Part shown: positions 1 to 8,307 of the stretch, piece after piece | How the letters are laid out: each line of letters begins with the position of its first letter | Position numbering within the stretch: position 1 is the first letter of the stretch | From: UBA4742 sp963773335 | Lineage (GTDB): Bacteria; Actinomycetota; Acidimicrobiia; Acidimicrobiales; Acidimicrobilacustridaceae | Assembly: GCA_963773335.1 (NCBI GenBank) | Contig: CAVZAT010000004.1 | Coordinates: 186,001-250,000, forward strand | DNA: 64,000 nt | Reading direction: 5' to 3' | Notes under the pieces: generated by a model | What the model saw: only the letters and a program-made list of their open reading frames with translations | Database searches by the model: none | What the model was told of the DNA's origin: nothing | Program-made: the position numbers and the translations under genes

Positions 1-525
1 AGCCTCGGTCGGCAGGCGCACCCCGGCCCATTGGCAGTAGGCCTGGGCGTCGAGCCACGACACGTGCACCACGGGGTGGTCGGCCCGGCCCGACACGTCG
101 GACTGGGGGCCTTCCGGGTGAGCCCAATCGGCGCCGAACACCTGGCGCCACCACGGTGCCTGCGCCGCGGCCCGCGTGTCCGCGAAGTCATCCGGCAGCA
201 AACCCCCGAACACGAAGGACCAGCCGAAGGCTTCGGCTGAGGTGACCCAACCCGTGTCAGCCACGAACTGCCCGAACTGCGTCACCGTGACCGCGTGGGC
301 TGCGATCTCGTAGGCCGAAAGCGTCACCGTTCGCACCGGCCCCTCGCCGTCCTCGGGGAAGCCGTCGTCATCCGCGGTGCCCATGCGGAACACCATCTCG
401 GCCAGCGCGATCAGGTCGTGAGCCCGTGCCCCGCCGGTCGGTGCGCCGGCGACGGGCAACGGGGGTGACGGGCTCGGGGCCGTTGATCGGCTGGGTGCGC
501 AGCAGGCGTCGCCGTCGGTGGTCAT
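1..525 (-). CDS. Formylglycine-generating enzyme (SUMF1 family), 3' end outside window
   Basis: FGE oxidises the active-site cysteine (or serine) of sulfatases to formylglycine. The visible 175 residues begin at an ATG at 525 preceded by a strong GGAGGAAC ribosome site. They carry a CCAPSR motif near residue 8, the RMGTADDDGFPEDGEGP stretch, FGWSFVFGGLLPDDF, APWWRQVFGADWAHPEGP and HPVVHVSWLDAQAYCQWAG, ending at RLPTEA. This is the usual order of an actinobacterial aerobic FGE, whose full length is about 300 residues. The C-terminal part with the copper-binding cysteine pair lies beyond the window edge and cannot be checked. No sulfatase gene is in the window. Other SUMF1-domain proteins (EgtB, PvdO) are possible but the HPEGPQSDVSGRADHP wording favours FGE. 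Confidence 0.85.
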   Translation of the reverse strand, partial: MTTDGDACCAPSRSTAPSPSPPLPVAGAPTGGARAHDLIALAEMVFRMGTADDDGFPEDGEGPVRTVTLSAYEIAAHAVTVTQFGQFVADTGWVTSAEAFGWSFVFGGLLPDDFADTRAAAQAPWWRQVFGADWAHPEGPQSDVSGRADHPVVHVSWLDAQAYCQWAGVRLPTEA

Positions 526-559
526 GTTCCTCCTGGTTCGAAGAGGTGGCTCAGATCGC

Positions 560-704
560 TCAGGGCGTAGACGCCGCCTCCGGCCGGCCCCGGACGAGGT
601 CGGCCGCCAGGCCGGTCCATCCCGTCTGGTGCGACGCGCCCAAGCCGACGCCCTCGTCGCCGTGGAAGTACTCCCTGAACCACAGGTGGTCCTTCCGGCC
701 CCGG
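560..704 (-). pseudogene. C-terminal relic of a GH63/MGH1-like glucosidase
   Basis: Immediately after the stop of the four-cysteine gene the same strand encodes about 48 residues containing KDHLWFREYFHGDEG and GLGASHQTGWTGLAADL, then a stop. The block EYFHGD...G.GASHQTGWT is the extreme C terminus of GH63/mannosylglycerate-hydrolase-like (alpha/alpha)6 glucosidases as I know them. There is no start codon and nothing of the several hundred residues that should precede it, so this is a gene tail left by a deletion, or an assembly join. The family call rests on this single conserved block. Confidence 0.5.
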
Positions 705-950
705 TCAATCTTCGGGGACGGCTTCCCACCACTGGCACCACCACTCGGCGCCGACCAGGATGCGCAGCTTCTGGTGCCAGCAGTAGGAGATCTCGGCGGT
801 GGGCTCGAGGTAGTACAGGCAGTTCTCGCACTTCTCATCGCCGGAGGGATGCCCTTTGAGCACCGCGTTCTGCGACAGGTGACGCAGCTCGATCGACAGC
901 TTCTCGTCGATCTCCTTGGGCTCGGGTGGTGGGATCACGTAGTCGGACAT
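705..950 (-). CDS. Small four-cysteine HiPIP-like iron-sulfur protein
   Basis: An 81-residue protein starting at ATG 950, 23 bp after cydB, so probably the third gene of the cydAB operon. Cysteines at 41, 44, 57 and 72 (CENC, YC, WWC) follow C-x2-C-x12-C-x14-C, followed by QWW. High-potential iron-sulfur proteins use C-x2-C-x(about 14)-C-x(about 13)-C ending in GWC..W around a 4Fe-4S cluster, and the stretch before the first cysteine (LRHLSQNAVLKGHPSGDEK) resembles their N-terminal helix region. HiPIP-like folds also occur in small subunits of glycyl-radical enzymes such as benzylsuccinate synthase. No signal peptide is visible, unlike classic exported HiPIPs. The coding call is good; the HiPIP assignment is an inference from cysteine spacing. 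Confidence 0.7.
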   Translation of the reverse strand: MSDYVIPPPEPKEIDEKLSIELRHLSQNAVLKGHPSGDEKCENCLYYLEPTAEISYCWHQKLRILVGAEWWCQWWEAVPED

Positions 951-973
951 GCCCGGAAAGCTACCAACACCTC

Positions 974-1987
974 TCAGCGATTCGGTGCGCTCTCGCCGGG
1001 GAGCAGGCTGCGCTGGTCGAGCACGAAGAGCAGACCCAGCGAGGGCAACACGATCACCACCGCGCAGCCGAAGGCCACCAGGACGGCGGCCAGGGTGCCC
1101 GACGGGGCCGCGGTCTGGGAGACCTTCATCGATTGGGGGATCAGGTAGGGCCACTGGGCCACTCCCCACGCCAGCACCACCGAGGCCACGGCGCCGATGG
1201 CCAGCACCCGGGCGTAGCGGTGGGCGCCCCGGATGAGCAATACCAACGAGCTCAGGCCGCAGATGCCCGACAGGATCACCAGGGGCAGGGCCCGGGTGGT
1301 GAGGCCGTGGTACAGGTAGGGCGCGTCGTGTCGGAGCACGAAGATGCCGCCGAAGGCCACCGCGCCCGCCACCACCGCGGCCACCACGGCTCGGCGCCGG
1401 AAGTACTCCACCATGGCCGCGTCGTCGGCCCGGCGAGCATCCCAGACCAGGTACACGGCCGACAGGTAGGCCACGGCCACCACAGCCAGCACGCCCCCCA
1501 AGATCGAGGTGGGGTTGATCCAGCTGTGGATGGGGTCGCCGGCCTCACCCCCGGCCGGGACCCTCCCGGTGGCGATGGCCCCGGCCACCGCGCCCATGCA
1601 GAACGGCACGATGACCGAGGAGATGGCGAACGCGGCACCGAAGTTGCGACGGTCACGGGTGCGGAACACCGCCTTGCGGAAGGCGAAGCTCGAGCCGCGC
1701 AGCACGATGCCGAAGGCGGCGATGGTGAGGGGTACGAAGAGCGTGAGGGTGATGGACGCGAACGCGGGCGGGAAGGCGGTCCACAGGACCACGAAGCAGA
1801 AGATGAGCCACACGTGGTTCGCCTCCCACACCGGCCCGATCGAGTGATCGATGACGTCCCGGGGTCGTTGGCCCCGCTCGGCTCCTCCGGCGATCAGGTC
1901 CCAGAACCCGGCCCCGAAGTCGGCGCCGCCGAACAGGGCGTAGGCCGTGACCCCGACGAACAGGATCACCGCCACCGCGGTGCTCAC
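974..1987 (-). CDS. cydB: Cytochrome bd oxidase subunit II
   Basis: Intact 337-residue integral membrane subunit of the cytochrome bd quinol oxidase, which reduces O2 with menaquinol without pumping protons. Family signatures are FGGADFGAGFWDL near the N terminus, GPVWEANHVWLIF around residues 51-63 and FPPAF in the next helix, with about eight hydrophobic segments. The start is a GTG whose GTGA overlaps the cydA stop, indicating translational coupling. The length matches the family. No cydD/cydC ABC transporter genes, often adjacent in actinobacteria, follow; instead a small four-cysteine gene begins 23 bp downstream. Confidence 0.95.
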   Translation of the reverse strand: MSTAVAVILFVGVTAYALFGGADFGAGFWDLIAGGAERGQRPRDVIDHSIGPVWEANHVWLIFCFVVLWTAFPPAFASITLTLFVPLTIAAFGIVLRGSSFAFRKAVFRTRDRRNFGAAFAISSVIVPFCMGAVAGAIATGRVPAGGEAGDPIHSWINPTSILGGVLAVVAVAYLSAVYLVWDARRADDAAMVEYFRRRAVVAAVVAGAVAFGGIFVLRHDAPYLYHGLTTRALPLVILSGICGLSSLVLLIRGAHRYARVLAIGAVASVVLAWGVAQWPYLIPQSMKVSQTAAPSGTLAAVLVAFGCAVVIVLPSLGLLFVLDQRSLLPGESAPNR

Positions 1988-3429
1988 GAGACCCCCACCG
2001 GCTCGTCATCATCGGACGAGGTGGGCGCCGACGGGGCGATGGGGCCAGACGGGCCGTAGGGCGTGTCGGTCTCGTCGAAGCCCCCATCTCGGCGGAACCG
2101 GCGGCTCATGCCCTGCATCACCAGGATGGTGGTCACCCCCACGCCGACGTAGAGGGCGATCACGGCGAAGAAGGTGATCCAGATGCCCGTGTTGCCCGTG
2201 GCCGCGTCTTCGACCTTCATGTAGTCGTAGACGATCCAGGGCTGGCGTCCGACTTCGGTGACCACCCAGCCCGCCTCCATGGCGATGATCGACAGCACGC
2301 CGGCCGCCGCGCCCAGGCGCAGGAACCACCGTGTGCGCGGCAGATCGCGCCGGCGCCACCAGGTCAGCCCGAACCACACCGACAGCAGGAACAGCAGGGT
2401 GGCCAGTCCGAGCATCGTGTCCCAGGCCAGGTGCACGGTGTTGGCCTGGGTGATGGTGGGCTGGTCCCCCAGCGGCCAGGCGTTGCGGCCCTGGACGACG
2501 GTGGACGTACCTGTGCGCGGATCTGACAGCCACGACGCCATGCCCGGGATGGCGATGCCCCCCGAGACGGTCCCGTTGGCGTTGAGGTGGCCCAGCATGG
2601 TCTCGGGCACGTCGCTGTGGGTCTGGGGCACCAGTTCGATGGCCGCGAACTTGGTGGGCTGGTTCTCGTAGATCCATCGGGTCAACGAGTCACCCACGGC
2701 CATCTGGATGGGGGTGGCGACCGCCGCCACCGCGAAGGGGATGAGGAAGCCCAGGCGGTGGTAGCGGTCGTTGCGGCCCCGCAGCATTCCCGCGGCGTAG
2801 ACCGACGCGACCAGGAATCCGCCCACCAGGTAGGCGGCCACCACCATGTGGGCGGCTTGCAGGGGCATGGCCCGGTTGAAGATCACCCCGACCGGGCTGA
2901 CCTTGACCACCTGCCCGGCGGAGTTGAGGGTGAAGCCGGACGGGTCGTTCATCCACGAGTTCGCGGCGACCACCGAGATGCTGCCGAAGACACCCGAGAT
3001 GACGATCGGCACACCCGTCCAGAAGTGGGCCCAGGGCTTGAGGCGACGCCAGCCGTAGATGTAGATGGCCACGAAGATGGCCTCGGTGAAGAAGAAGAGC
3101 CCTTCGAAGGCGAACGGGATGCCGAAGGCGCCGCCCCAACGCCCCATGAACCGGGGCCACAGCAGCCCGAACTCGAAGCTGAGCACGGTGCCCGTCACCG
3201 CGCCCACCGCGAAGGTCACGGCCATGTACTTGGACCAGCGTTGGGCCAGGGCGAGCGCATCCGGGTCGTCGTGGCGGATGGCCTTGTAGTTGGCGATGAG
3301 GGTGAAGAAGGCCCAGGAGACGCCCAGGGGAACCAGGATGATGTGGGCGGCGAGGGTGAAGGCCATCTGGGACCGGGCCCAGGTGACCGGATTCACCGCC
3401 AGCACCGGCGACACCGCCGCAGCGAGCAT
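1984..3429 (-). CDS. cydA: Cytochrome bd oxidase subunit I
   Basis: Intact 481-residue subunit carrying hemes b558, b595 and d. The N terminus has WARSQMAFTLAAHIILVPLG, where His29 fits the conserved heme ligand, followed by GVSWAFFTLIANYKA, FGLLWPRFM and FAFEGLFFFTEAIFVAIYIYGW. Further on are GQPWIVYDYMKVEDA-like residues (seen as GRQPWIVYDYMK), the GRQPW block typical of CydA. I chose ATG 3429 because GGAG lies seven bases upstream and the protein then starts at the family's usual point. A longer reading frame upstream runs through a strong hairpin. The stop overlaps cydB. The terminal oxidase suggests growth at low oxygen or under oxidative or nitrosative stress. Confidence 0.95.
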   Translation of the reverse strand: MLAAAVSPVLAVNPVTWARSQMAFTLAAHIILVPLGVSWAFFTLIANYKAIRHDDPDALALAQRWSKYMAVTFAVGAVTGTVLSFEFGLLWPRFMGRWGGAFGIPFAFEGLFFFTEAIFVAIYIYGWRRLKPWAHFWTGVPIVISGVFGSISVVAANSWMNDPSGFTLNSAGQVVKVSPVGVIFNRAMPLQAAHMVVAAYLVGGFLVASVYAAGMLRGRNDRYHRLGFLIPFAVAAVATPIQMAVGDSLTRWIYENQPTKFAAIELVPQTHSDVPETMLGHLNANGTVSGGIAIPGMASWLSDPRTGTSTVVQGRNAWPLGDQPTITQANTVHLAWDTMLGLATLLFLLSVWFGLTWWRRRDLPRTRWFLRLGAAAGVLSIIAMEAGWVVTEVGRQPWIVYDYMKVEDAATGNTGIWITFFAVIALYVGVGVTTILVMQGMSRRFRRDGGFDETDTPYGPSGPIAPSAPTSSDDDEPVGVS

Positions 3430-3446
3430 GGTCACACTCCAATCGT

Positions 3447-3485
3447 CAGCACATCCAACCACCGTTTCGGTGGTTGGACGTGCTG
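3447..3485 (-). terminator. 17-bp hairpin upstream of cydA
   Basis: Arms 3447-3463 and 3469-3485 are inverted repeats (CAGCACATCCAACCACC against GGTGGTTGGACGTGCTG) around a 5-base loop. One position is mismatched as DNA but pairs as G-U in minus-strand RNA. A second short repeat (CACTCC/GGAGTG) flanks it. It lies between the stop at 3495 and the cydA ribosome site. No U-run follows on the minus strand, so it may be a terminator, an attenuator controlling cydAB, or an operator. Confidence 0.5.
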
Positions 3486-3494
3486 GAGTGCGGA

Positions 3495-4172
3495 TCAGCC
3501 GTCGGTGGAGGTCTCGGTGTGGAAGGTGATGACCCCGCCGGCGCACACTGCGATGACTTCGGACGACACGGCGGCCTTGGTGAACTCGACGTGTACGGTG
3601 CCGGCCGACGGATGGGACGCTTCGGCCTGGAAGCCGGAGGTGGGCGGGTCGGCCAGCAGGGTCGCCGTGTCGCCGATGCACTGCACCCGTACGGTTCCGC
3701 CGGTCACCGTCACTGACTGGACCGACGAGGGGGGCGGCGCTTGGGTGGTCACGGGCGAGGCCGTCGTTGGGGGCGATGACGGGGAGGTGGTGGTCGACGC
3801 GCCCGGCTCCCCGCGGTCGGGCGCGTGGACGGGATCAGGCGAAGCGGATCCCGTTGAGCCCGATCCATCCGACGCGGTGATGCTCTGCCCCGACGCCGAC
3901 CCGCGGCCGTCCGACGTCACCCCGTCCGGCGGGGTGACGTCGGCTGAGTCGCCGATCGCACCGGCTCCGGAGGCCACGCCGATGGTGCTGGCCGACCCGG
4001 AGATGTCGGCGGCCTGGCCGATGTGAGCCGTCGAGTAGCTGGCCGGGCTGGTCACCTTGGTGCCGGCCACGTTGATGGCCAGGATCGACGCGGCCATGGC
4101 CAGGACCGTCCCGCCCACCCAGATAGCGCCCAGGGCGAGACGGCGGCGGGGTTGCGCGTCAGCCATGGTCAT
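3495..4172 (-). CDS. Membrane-anchored Ser/Thr/Pro-rich protein of unknown function
   Basis: About 225 residues with an N-terminal hydrophobic helix (roughly residues 12-35, LALGAIWVGGTVLAMAASIL). A long low-complexity linker rich in Ser, Thr, Pro, Gly and Asp follows (about 65-145), then a compact C-terminal part of ~80 residues with two cysteines (VRVQCIGD and IAVCAGG) that could form a disulfide. The topology is a cytoplasmic stub, one membrane helix and an extracytoplasmic domain. A second ATG six bases in (MADAQ) is equally possible as start. It is divergent from a two-component system 107 bp away and precedes cydAB, so it could be an envelope sensor or a target of that system; nothing in the sequence proves this. 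Confidence 0.7.
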   Translation of the reverse strand: MTMADAQPRRRLALGAIWVGGTVLAMAASILAINVAGTKVTSPASYSTAHIGQAADISGSASTIGVASGAGAIGDSADVTPPDGVTSDGRGSASGQSITASDGSGSTGSASPDPVHAPDRGEPGASTTTSPSSPPTTASPVTTQAPPPSSVQSVTVTGGTVRVQCIGDTATLLADPPTSGFQAEASHPSAGTVHVEFTKAAVSSEVIAVCAGGVITFHTETSTDG

Positions 4173-4279
4173 CAGTGTGCGGGGCCGATGCGCGCCCCGG
4201 TCCTAAGGCTTGGTAAAGGGTCGGCTAAGGCCTCCGCGGCATGGCTGACAGGAGATCCGGAGAGCCGTAGGGTCGCCCC

Positions 4280-4963
4280 GTGCCGGTGGTGGCGATCATC
4301 GAGGACGATCCCCGCATCCGCGCCGGCGTGGCCTTGGCCCTCGACGATCGGGGCCACGCGGTCAGCTCGGCCTCCACCGGCATGGCCGGGCTGAAGCTGG
4401 TGGTGGACGATCAGCCAGATGTTGTGGTGCTCGACCTGGGGTTGCCCGACATCGACGGGTTGGACCTGCTGCGGATGCTTCGGGCGGTGAGCGCGGTACC
4501 GATCATCGTGGCCACCGCCCGCGACGACGATCAACAGATCGTGGACACCCTGGACGCCGGTGCCGACGACTACGTGGTCAAGCCCTACTCGGCCGATCAG
4601 CTCGACGCCCGCATCCGGGCGGTGTTGCGACGCTCGAGCGGGGGGCCGCCGCCGGGAGGCATCACCGTGGGCCAGCTCGAGGTGGACGAGGCCGCCCACG
4701 AGGTGCACTTGGCGGGTCACCCGCTCGATCTGAGCCCCAAGGAGTTCGAGCTCCTGGCCTACCTGGCCGCCCACGTCGGCCAGGTGGTGACCAAGCGTGA
4801 GCTCCTCGGGGCCATCTGGCACCAGCCCTACGGCGGGGCGGACAAGACGGTGGACGTGCACCTGTCGTGGTTGCGGCGCAAGCTGGGCGAGTCCGCCGCC
4901 CGACCCCGCTACCTCCACACCATCCGTGGTGTCGGGGTCAAGCTGGTCGATCCCGAGGCCTGA
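4280..4963 (+). CDS. OmpR/PhoB-family response regulator
   Basis: Intact 227-residue two-domain regulator. The receiver domain has the acidic pair Asp9/Asp10, phospho-acceptor Asp52 (VVVLDLGLPD) and switch Lys101 (DDYVVKPYS). The C-terminal winged helix (about 130-225) has LSPKEFELLAYL, VVTKRELLGAIW, KTVDVHLSWLRRKL and the closing IRGVGVKL hairpin. The start is GTG at 4280. The sensor kinase gene begins three bases after its stop, so they form one operon. The divergent neighbour is an anchored secreted protein followed by cydAB, which makes that region a plausible target by position. Confidence 0.95.
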   Translation: MPVVAIIEDDPRIRAGVALALDDRGHAVSSASTGMAGLKLVVDDQPDVVVLDLGLPDIDGLDLLRMLRAVSAVPIIVATARDDDQQIVDTLDAGADDYVVKPYSADQLDARIRAVLRRSSGGPPPGGITVGQLEVDEAAHEVHLAGHPLDLSPKEFELLAYLAAHVGQVVTKRELLGAIWHQPYGGADKTVDVHLSWLRRKLGESAARPRYLHTIRGVGVKLVDPEA

Positions 4964-4965
4964 GC

Positions 4966-6241
4966 GTGCGGGCCCGACTGGTGATGGGCGCGGCTGCCAT
5001 CACCCTGACCATCATCTTGGCCTTCGTCATCCCCCTCGGCCTGCTCATCCAGCGTGTCGCCCACGACCGCGCCGTGGTGGCCGCCCAACGATCGGCCCAG
5101 GCGCTGCTGCCCGTCCTATCGGTGGCGCCCTCGGACGCGAGCCGGGTCATCCAGGGACTCAACGTGAGCAGCGCCGCCCAGGTGTCGGTGATCGACGCCC
5201 GGGGGCGGGTGCTCGGACCGCCCGCACCGGTGGACCGTGCCGTGGAGCAGGCCCGGGGGCGAGCCATGACCATCGACGTGCGGGGCGGCCAGCGGGTGCT
5301 GGTGCCGGTGGTGGTTCCCGACGGCTCGATCGACGTGATCTCGGTGTTCGTGCCCGACGCCGCACTCCACCACGGGGTGGCCTCGGCCTGGGCTCTGCTG
5401 GCCGGGCTCAGCCTGGCCTTGCTGATCGTCGTCGTGTTGGCCGCGGATCGCGTGGCCCGCGGGGTGGTGCGCCCGGTGGCCGACCTGGCCCGCACGGCGG
5501 AGCGACTGGGGGCCGGCGAGCTGGATGCCCGCGTCGATCCGGCCGGGCCGCCGGAGATCGCCGAGGTCGGCGACATCCTCAACCGGCTGGCCGAACGGAT
5601 CGTCGAGCTGCTGGCCGCGGAGCGCGAGCTGGTTGCCGATCTCTCCCACCGCCTCCGCACACCCATCACCGCCCTGCGACTGGACACCGACGCCCTGGGT
5701 GATCCGGGCGAACGACAGCGGGTGGCGGCCGATGTGGACGAGGTGGTCCGGGCGGTGGACCAGGTCATCGCCGAGGCCCGCCGTCAGGTGTCCGAGGACG
5801 AACCGGCCACCTGTGATCTGGTCTCGGTCACGGCCGCCAGGGTCGCGTTCTGGCAGGTGCTGGCCCAGGAGCAGGATCGGCCCCTGGAGCTCGTGCTGCC
5901 CGAGGGACCCGCCCGCGTCGGGGTTCGGGCCCATGACCTGGAGGCGGCGCTGGACGCGTTGGTCGGCAACGTGATCGCCCACACGCCGGAGGGGACCGGG
6001 CTGGCCGTCGAGGTGGCGGGCGGCGCACCGGCTGGCTGGTGGCTGACCGTCCGCGACCAGGGCTGGGGATTCGAACCCGACGCCGCGCTCGGCGCGGGGC
6101 ACCAGTGGGGCCGGCTCGACCGGACTCGGCCTGGACATCGCCCGGCGCACGGCTGAGGCCTCCGGCGGTGGTCTGGAGATCCGGACCCTGCCCGGTGGTG
6201 GGGCCACGGTGACCATGCGCTTCGGTCCGGTCCCGGCCTGA
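4966..6241 (+). CDS. Sensor histidine kinase (one frameshift)
   Basis: Partner kinase of the preceding regulator, starting at GTG 4966. Order: membrane helix (about residues 5-28), short extracytoplasmic sensor, second helix (about 145-167), HAMP domain (RPVADLARTAERLGAGELDARV), HisKA with the phospho-acceptor in ELVADLSHRLRTPITALRLD, and an HATPase domain with NVIAHTP (N box) and VRDQGWGFEP (G1). After this the frame breaks at the G-run 6096-6099. Removing one G restores STGLGLDIARRTAEA (G2) and a stop at 6241, giving about 425 residues. The break at a homopolymer is most simply a sequencing error. The ligand is unknown. Confidence 0.9.
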
Positions 6242-6252
6242 GCCTGGCCGGC

Positions 6253-6879
6253 TCAGCCCTCGGCTCGAACGGTGGCGAGCGCTGTTCGGCCTGGTTGTCG
6301 GTGCCTTGGGCGTCGGCTTGCGGGGCGAGGCCACCGACGCCCGCCGTCCCGGCCCGCTGACCCGGTAGAAGATGAAGAACGACGTCACGGCCAGCAGGGT
6401 GATCACCGACCAACGGACCACCGGTAGCTGCCCGTCGGTCCCGGCGGTGAGCAGATGCAGGCTGGCGCCCACCGCCATCGCGTAGCTCGAGAAGTGGATC
6501 CCCTTCCACACCGAACGGGGAATCCGCCGCATCAGCAGGGACGTGACCTCGACCGCCATCAGCAGGTAGAAGGCGGCGATGCCCCAGGCCACCGGCCCGG
6601 GCTTCCAGTGCGTGGCGAAGGGGACGAGCACCTGCTCCGGGGTGAAGGGCACGAATCGGTCCCCCAGCAGCGCCCCGACGTGCACGGCCACGAAGACCAC
6701 GGTCAGCCCCCCAGGAAACGATGGAGGTCATTGAGCCAGGGCGCCTTGGGCCGGCGACCCAGCGCGCGGGTGGACAGCGCCAGGCCGACCACCACAGCCG
6801 ACCAGGCCAGGGCCCAGGCCGTCAGCCCGCAGGCGCGGGCCACGTACCAGGGCAGCGGGCCCGAGCGCAGCGCGCTCAT
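6253..6879 (-). CDS. Ferric-reductase-like transmembrane protein (frameshifted)
   Basis: Starts at ATG 6879, overlapping the apbE stop as ATGA. About 205 residues with five to six hydrophobic helices: YVARACGLTAWALAWSAVVVG, then LNDLHRFLGGLTVVFVAVHVGA (two histidines), FATHWKPGPVAWGIAAFYLL, KGIHFSSYAMAVGASLHLLTAG (two more histidines) and SVITLLAVTSFFIFYRV. Paired histidines in successive helices fit heme-b binding in the ferric reductase/YedZ-like membrane family. One G missing from the C/G run at about 6708-6713 breaks the frame. A second shift near the end is needed to reach the likely stop at 6253, just 11 bp from the convergent kinase stop. It probably passes electrons across the membrane to a flavinylated partner. 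Confidence 0.75.
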
Positions 6880-7811
6880 GCCACGAACCCGGGGAGGTCC
6901 CCCGCCGACCGCTGGTGTCGCTCGTCGTCGACCAGGAACCCGCAGGCGCCCGAGGCGCTCAGCAGCTCGAGGCCGCGGTCCGGTCCGGCGATCAGCGCCG
7001 CCTTGGCCAGCACCTCGGCCCACATGGCCTCGGCGGCCAGCACGGTCACGACGCGAAGGCCCGACTGGCAGGGCCGGCCCGTGGCCGGGTCGATGAGGTG
7101 GTGCGCCGGTCCCGCCGCGGTGGTCCAGCATCGACCACTGGTGGCCGACGTGGCCACCGCTCCCTGGGCCAACCGCAGCACCCGGCCCGGTTCGCCGGGC
7201 GAGCCGGCTGGGGCAATGCCCCAGTCGCCGACCCCGATCGTCCACGCTTCGCCGTCGGGTGGGTCTCCGGCCAGGGCGACGTCGCCCCCCAGGTCGACGC
7301 ACGCCCCGTGTGCCCCGAGCTCGACCAGCCGCCGGGCCGTGGTGTCGGCGGCCCGGCCCTTGCCGATGCCGCCCAGGTCCAGGGCCACGTCCGCTGGCAG
7401 CGAGACGGTGAGTCTGTCGGGGTCCAACCCGATGCCGACCGGCCCCGGCGTAGGCTCGCCGCACGGCGCGGGGCGGACCATCTGGACCCGCTCGTAGCTC
7501 TCGTCGTAGCCGGCAGCCACCAATGCGGCTCCGACTGTGGGATCGAAGTAGCCGGCGGTGATCCGCCACGCGTCGATCGCCGCGGCCACCAGCTCGTAGG
7601 TCGGTCGCGACAGCACGAACGGCCCCGCGCCAGCCGAGCCGTTCAACGCGCTCAGCTCACTCGCAGGGTCGAACCGGGTCCACCGCCGTTCGAGCTCGGC
7701 GATCTCCGAGCGTGCGACATCGCACATGACCTCAGCCTCGGGGCCATGGCAGGCGACGAGGACCTGGGTGCCCATGGCCACGAAGCGGCGCTCAAGGAGG
7801 GGGGCTGGCAT
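6876..7811 (-). CDS. apbE: FAD:protein FMN transferase (ApbE)
   Basis: Intact 311-residue enzyme that attaches FMN through a phosphodiester bond to Ser/Thr of exported redox proteins, using FAD and Mg2+. Signatures: RRFVAMGTQVLV at the N terminus, RRWTRFDPASELSALN, DLGGIGKGRAAD (metal/FAD region), ACVDLGGDVALAG, VATSATSGRCW and HHLIDPATGRP. ApbE proteins are often lipoproteins, but no signal is visible here. It overlaps its neighbours on both sides (20 bp upstream, ATGA downstream). Together with the ferric-reductase-like protein it suggests a flavin-based extracytoplasmic electron route, though the usual FMN-binding acceptor domain is not recognisable nearby. Confidence 0.93.
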   Translation of the reverse strand: MPAPLLERRFVAMGTQVLVACHGPEAEVMCDVARSEIAELERRWTRFDPASELSALNGSAGAGPFVLSRPTYELVAAAIDAWRITAGYFDPTVGAALVAAGYDESYERVQMVRPAPCGEPTPGPVGIGLDPDRLTVSLPADVALDLGGIGKGRAADTTARRLVELGAHGACVDLGGDVALAGDPPDGEAWTIGVGDWGIAPAGSPGEPGRVLRLAQGAVATSATSGRCWTTAAGPAHHLIDPATGRPCQSGLRVVTVLAAEAMWAEVLAKAALIAGPDRGLELLSASGACGFLVDDERHQRSAGDLPGFVA

Positions 7812-8307
7812 GGGTCACGGTGACGGGCGGCGATGTGGCGGGCGGAGCGGTGGTCGCCGGTGCCGGTCGGGTGGTCACTGGCGCGACCGGCGCCGCGGTG
7901 ATCGGAGCCGTGGGGGCGGTCGGGGTCGCAACCGGCGGCGCAGGTCGGGCCGGGGTCGGGCCAGGGGCGCCGCCCCCGGCGGGGGTAGCGGGAGCCACCG
8001 CGGTGGTGGCCGTCCCCGGAGCTGCGGGTGTGACTGCGCCGGCCACGAGGAGGGTCGTCGGGGCACTGAGGCTGATGGTGGTCGCCGGACCTGACAGGGG
8101 CGCTGTCGCGGTGGGGTCCGGGGCGCCGGCCTGGGTCATTGGCGTGGCCGTCCCCGGAGAGGCGCTCGACGTCGTGCCCACACGGGCCATGGTGGTCACC
8201 AGCACCACCGAGGCCGCACCTGAGGCCAGCCCGACGGCCAGGCGGGCTCGCCCAGCCGGGTGTGCCGAGCGATCGCTCGTCCGGGTGGCCGGGCGGTCAG
8301 TCGCCAT
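7792..8307 (-). CDS. Pro/Thr/Ala-rich membrane protein 2
   Basis: 171 residues from ATG 8307. A short basic N terminus precedes one hydrophobic helix (about residues 23-43, LAVGLASGAASVVLVTTMARV); almost everything after it is Pro/Thr/Ala low complexity with PVATPTAPTAP-type repeats. It overlaps the end of the upstream protein by 11 bp and the start of apbE by 20 bp, so it is part of the operon. No catalytic motif or folded domain is visible. It may be a wall-spanning stalk, or an unusual FMN acceptor for ApbE, but no S/T-G-A-T motif in an FMN_bind context can be seen. Confidence 0.6.
   Translation of the reverse strand: MATDRPATRTSDRSAHPAGRARLAVGLASGAASVVLVTTMARVGTTSSASPGTATPMTQAGAPDPTATAPLSGPATTISLSAPTTLLVAGAVTPAAPGTATTAVAPATPAGGGAPGPTPARPAPPVATPTAPTAPITAAPVAPVTTRPAPATTAPPATSPPVTVTHASPPP

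Noticed and set aside
926..2059. Long plus-strand open frame opposite cydB/cydA
   Set aside because: It lies antisense to cydB, which has clear family motifs. The product is His/Gly/Gln/Arg-rich low complexity, as expected for an antisense frame of high-GC DNA.
6917..7823. Plus-strand ORF opposite apbE
   Set aside because: Antisense to an intact ApbE with all family motifs.
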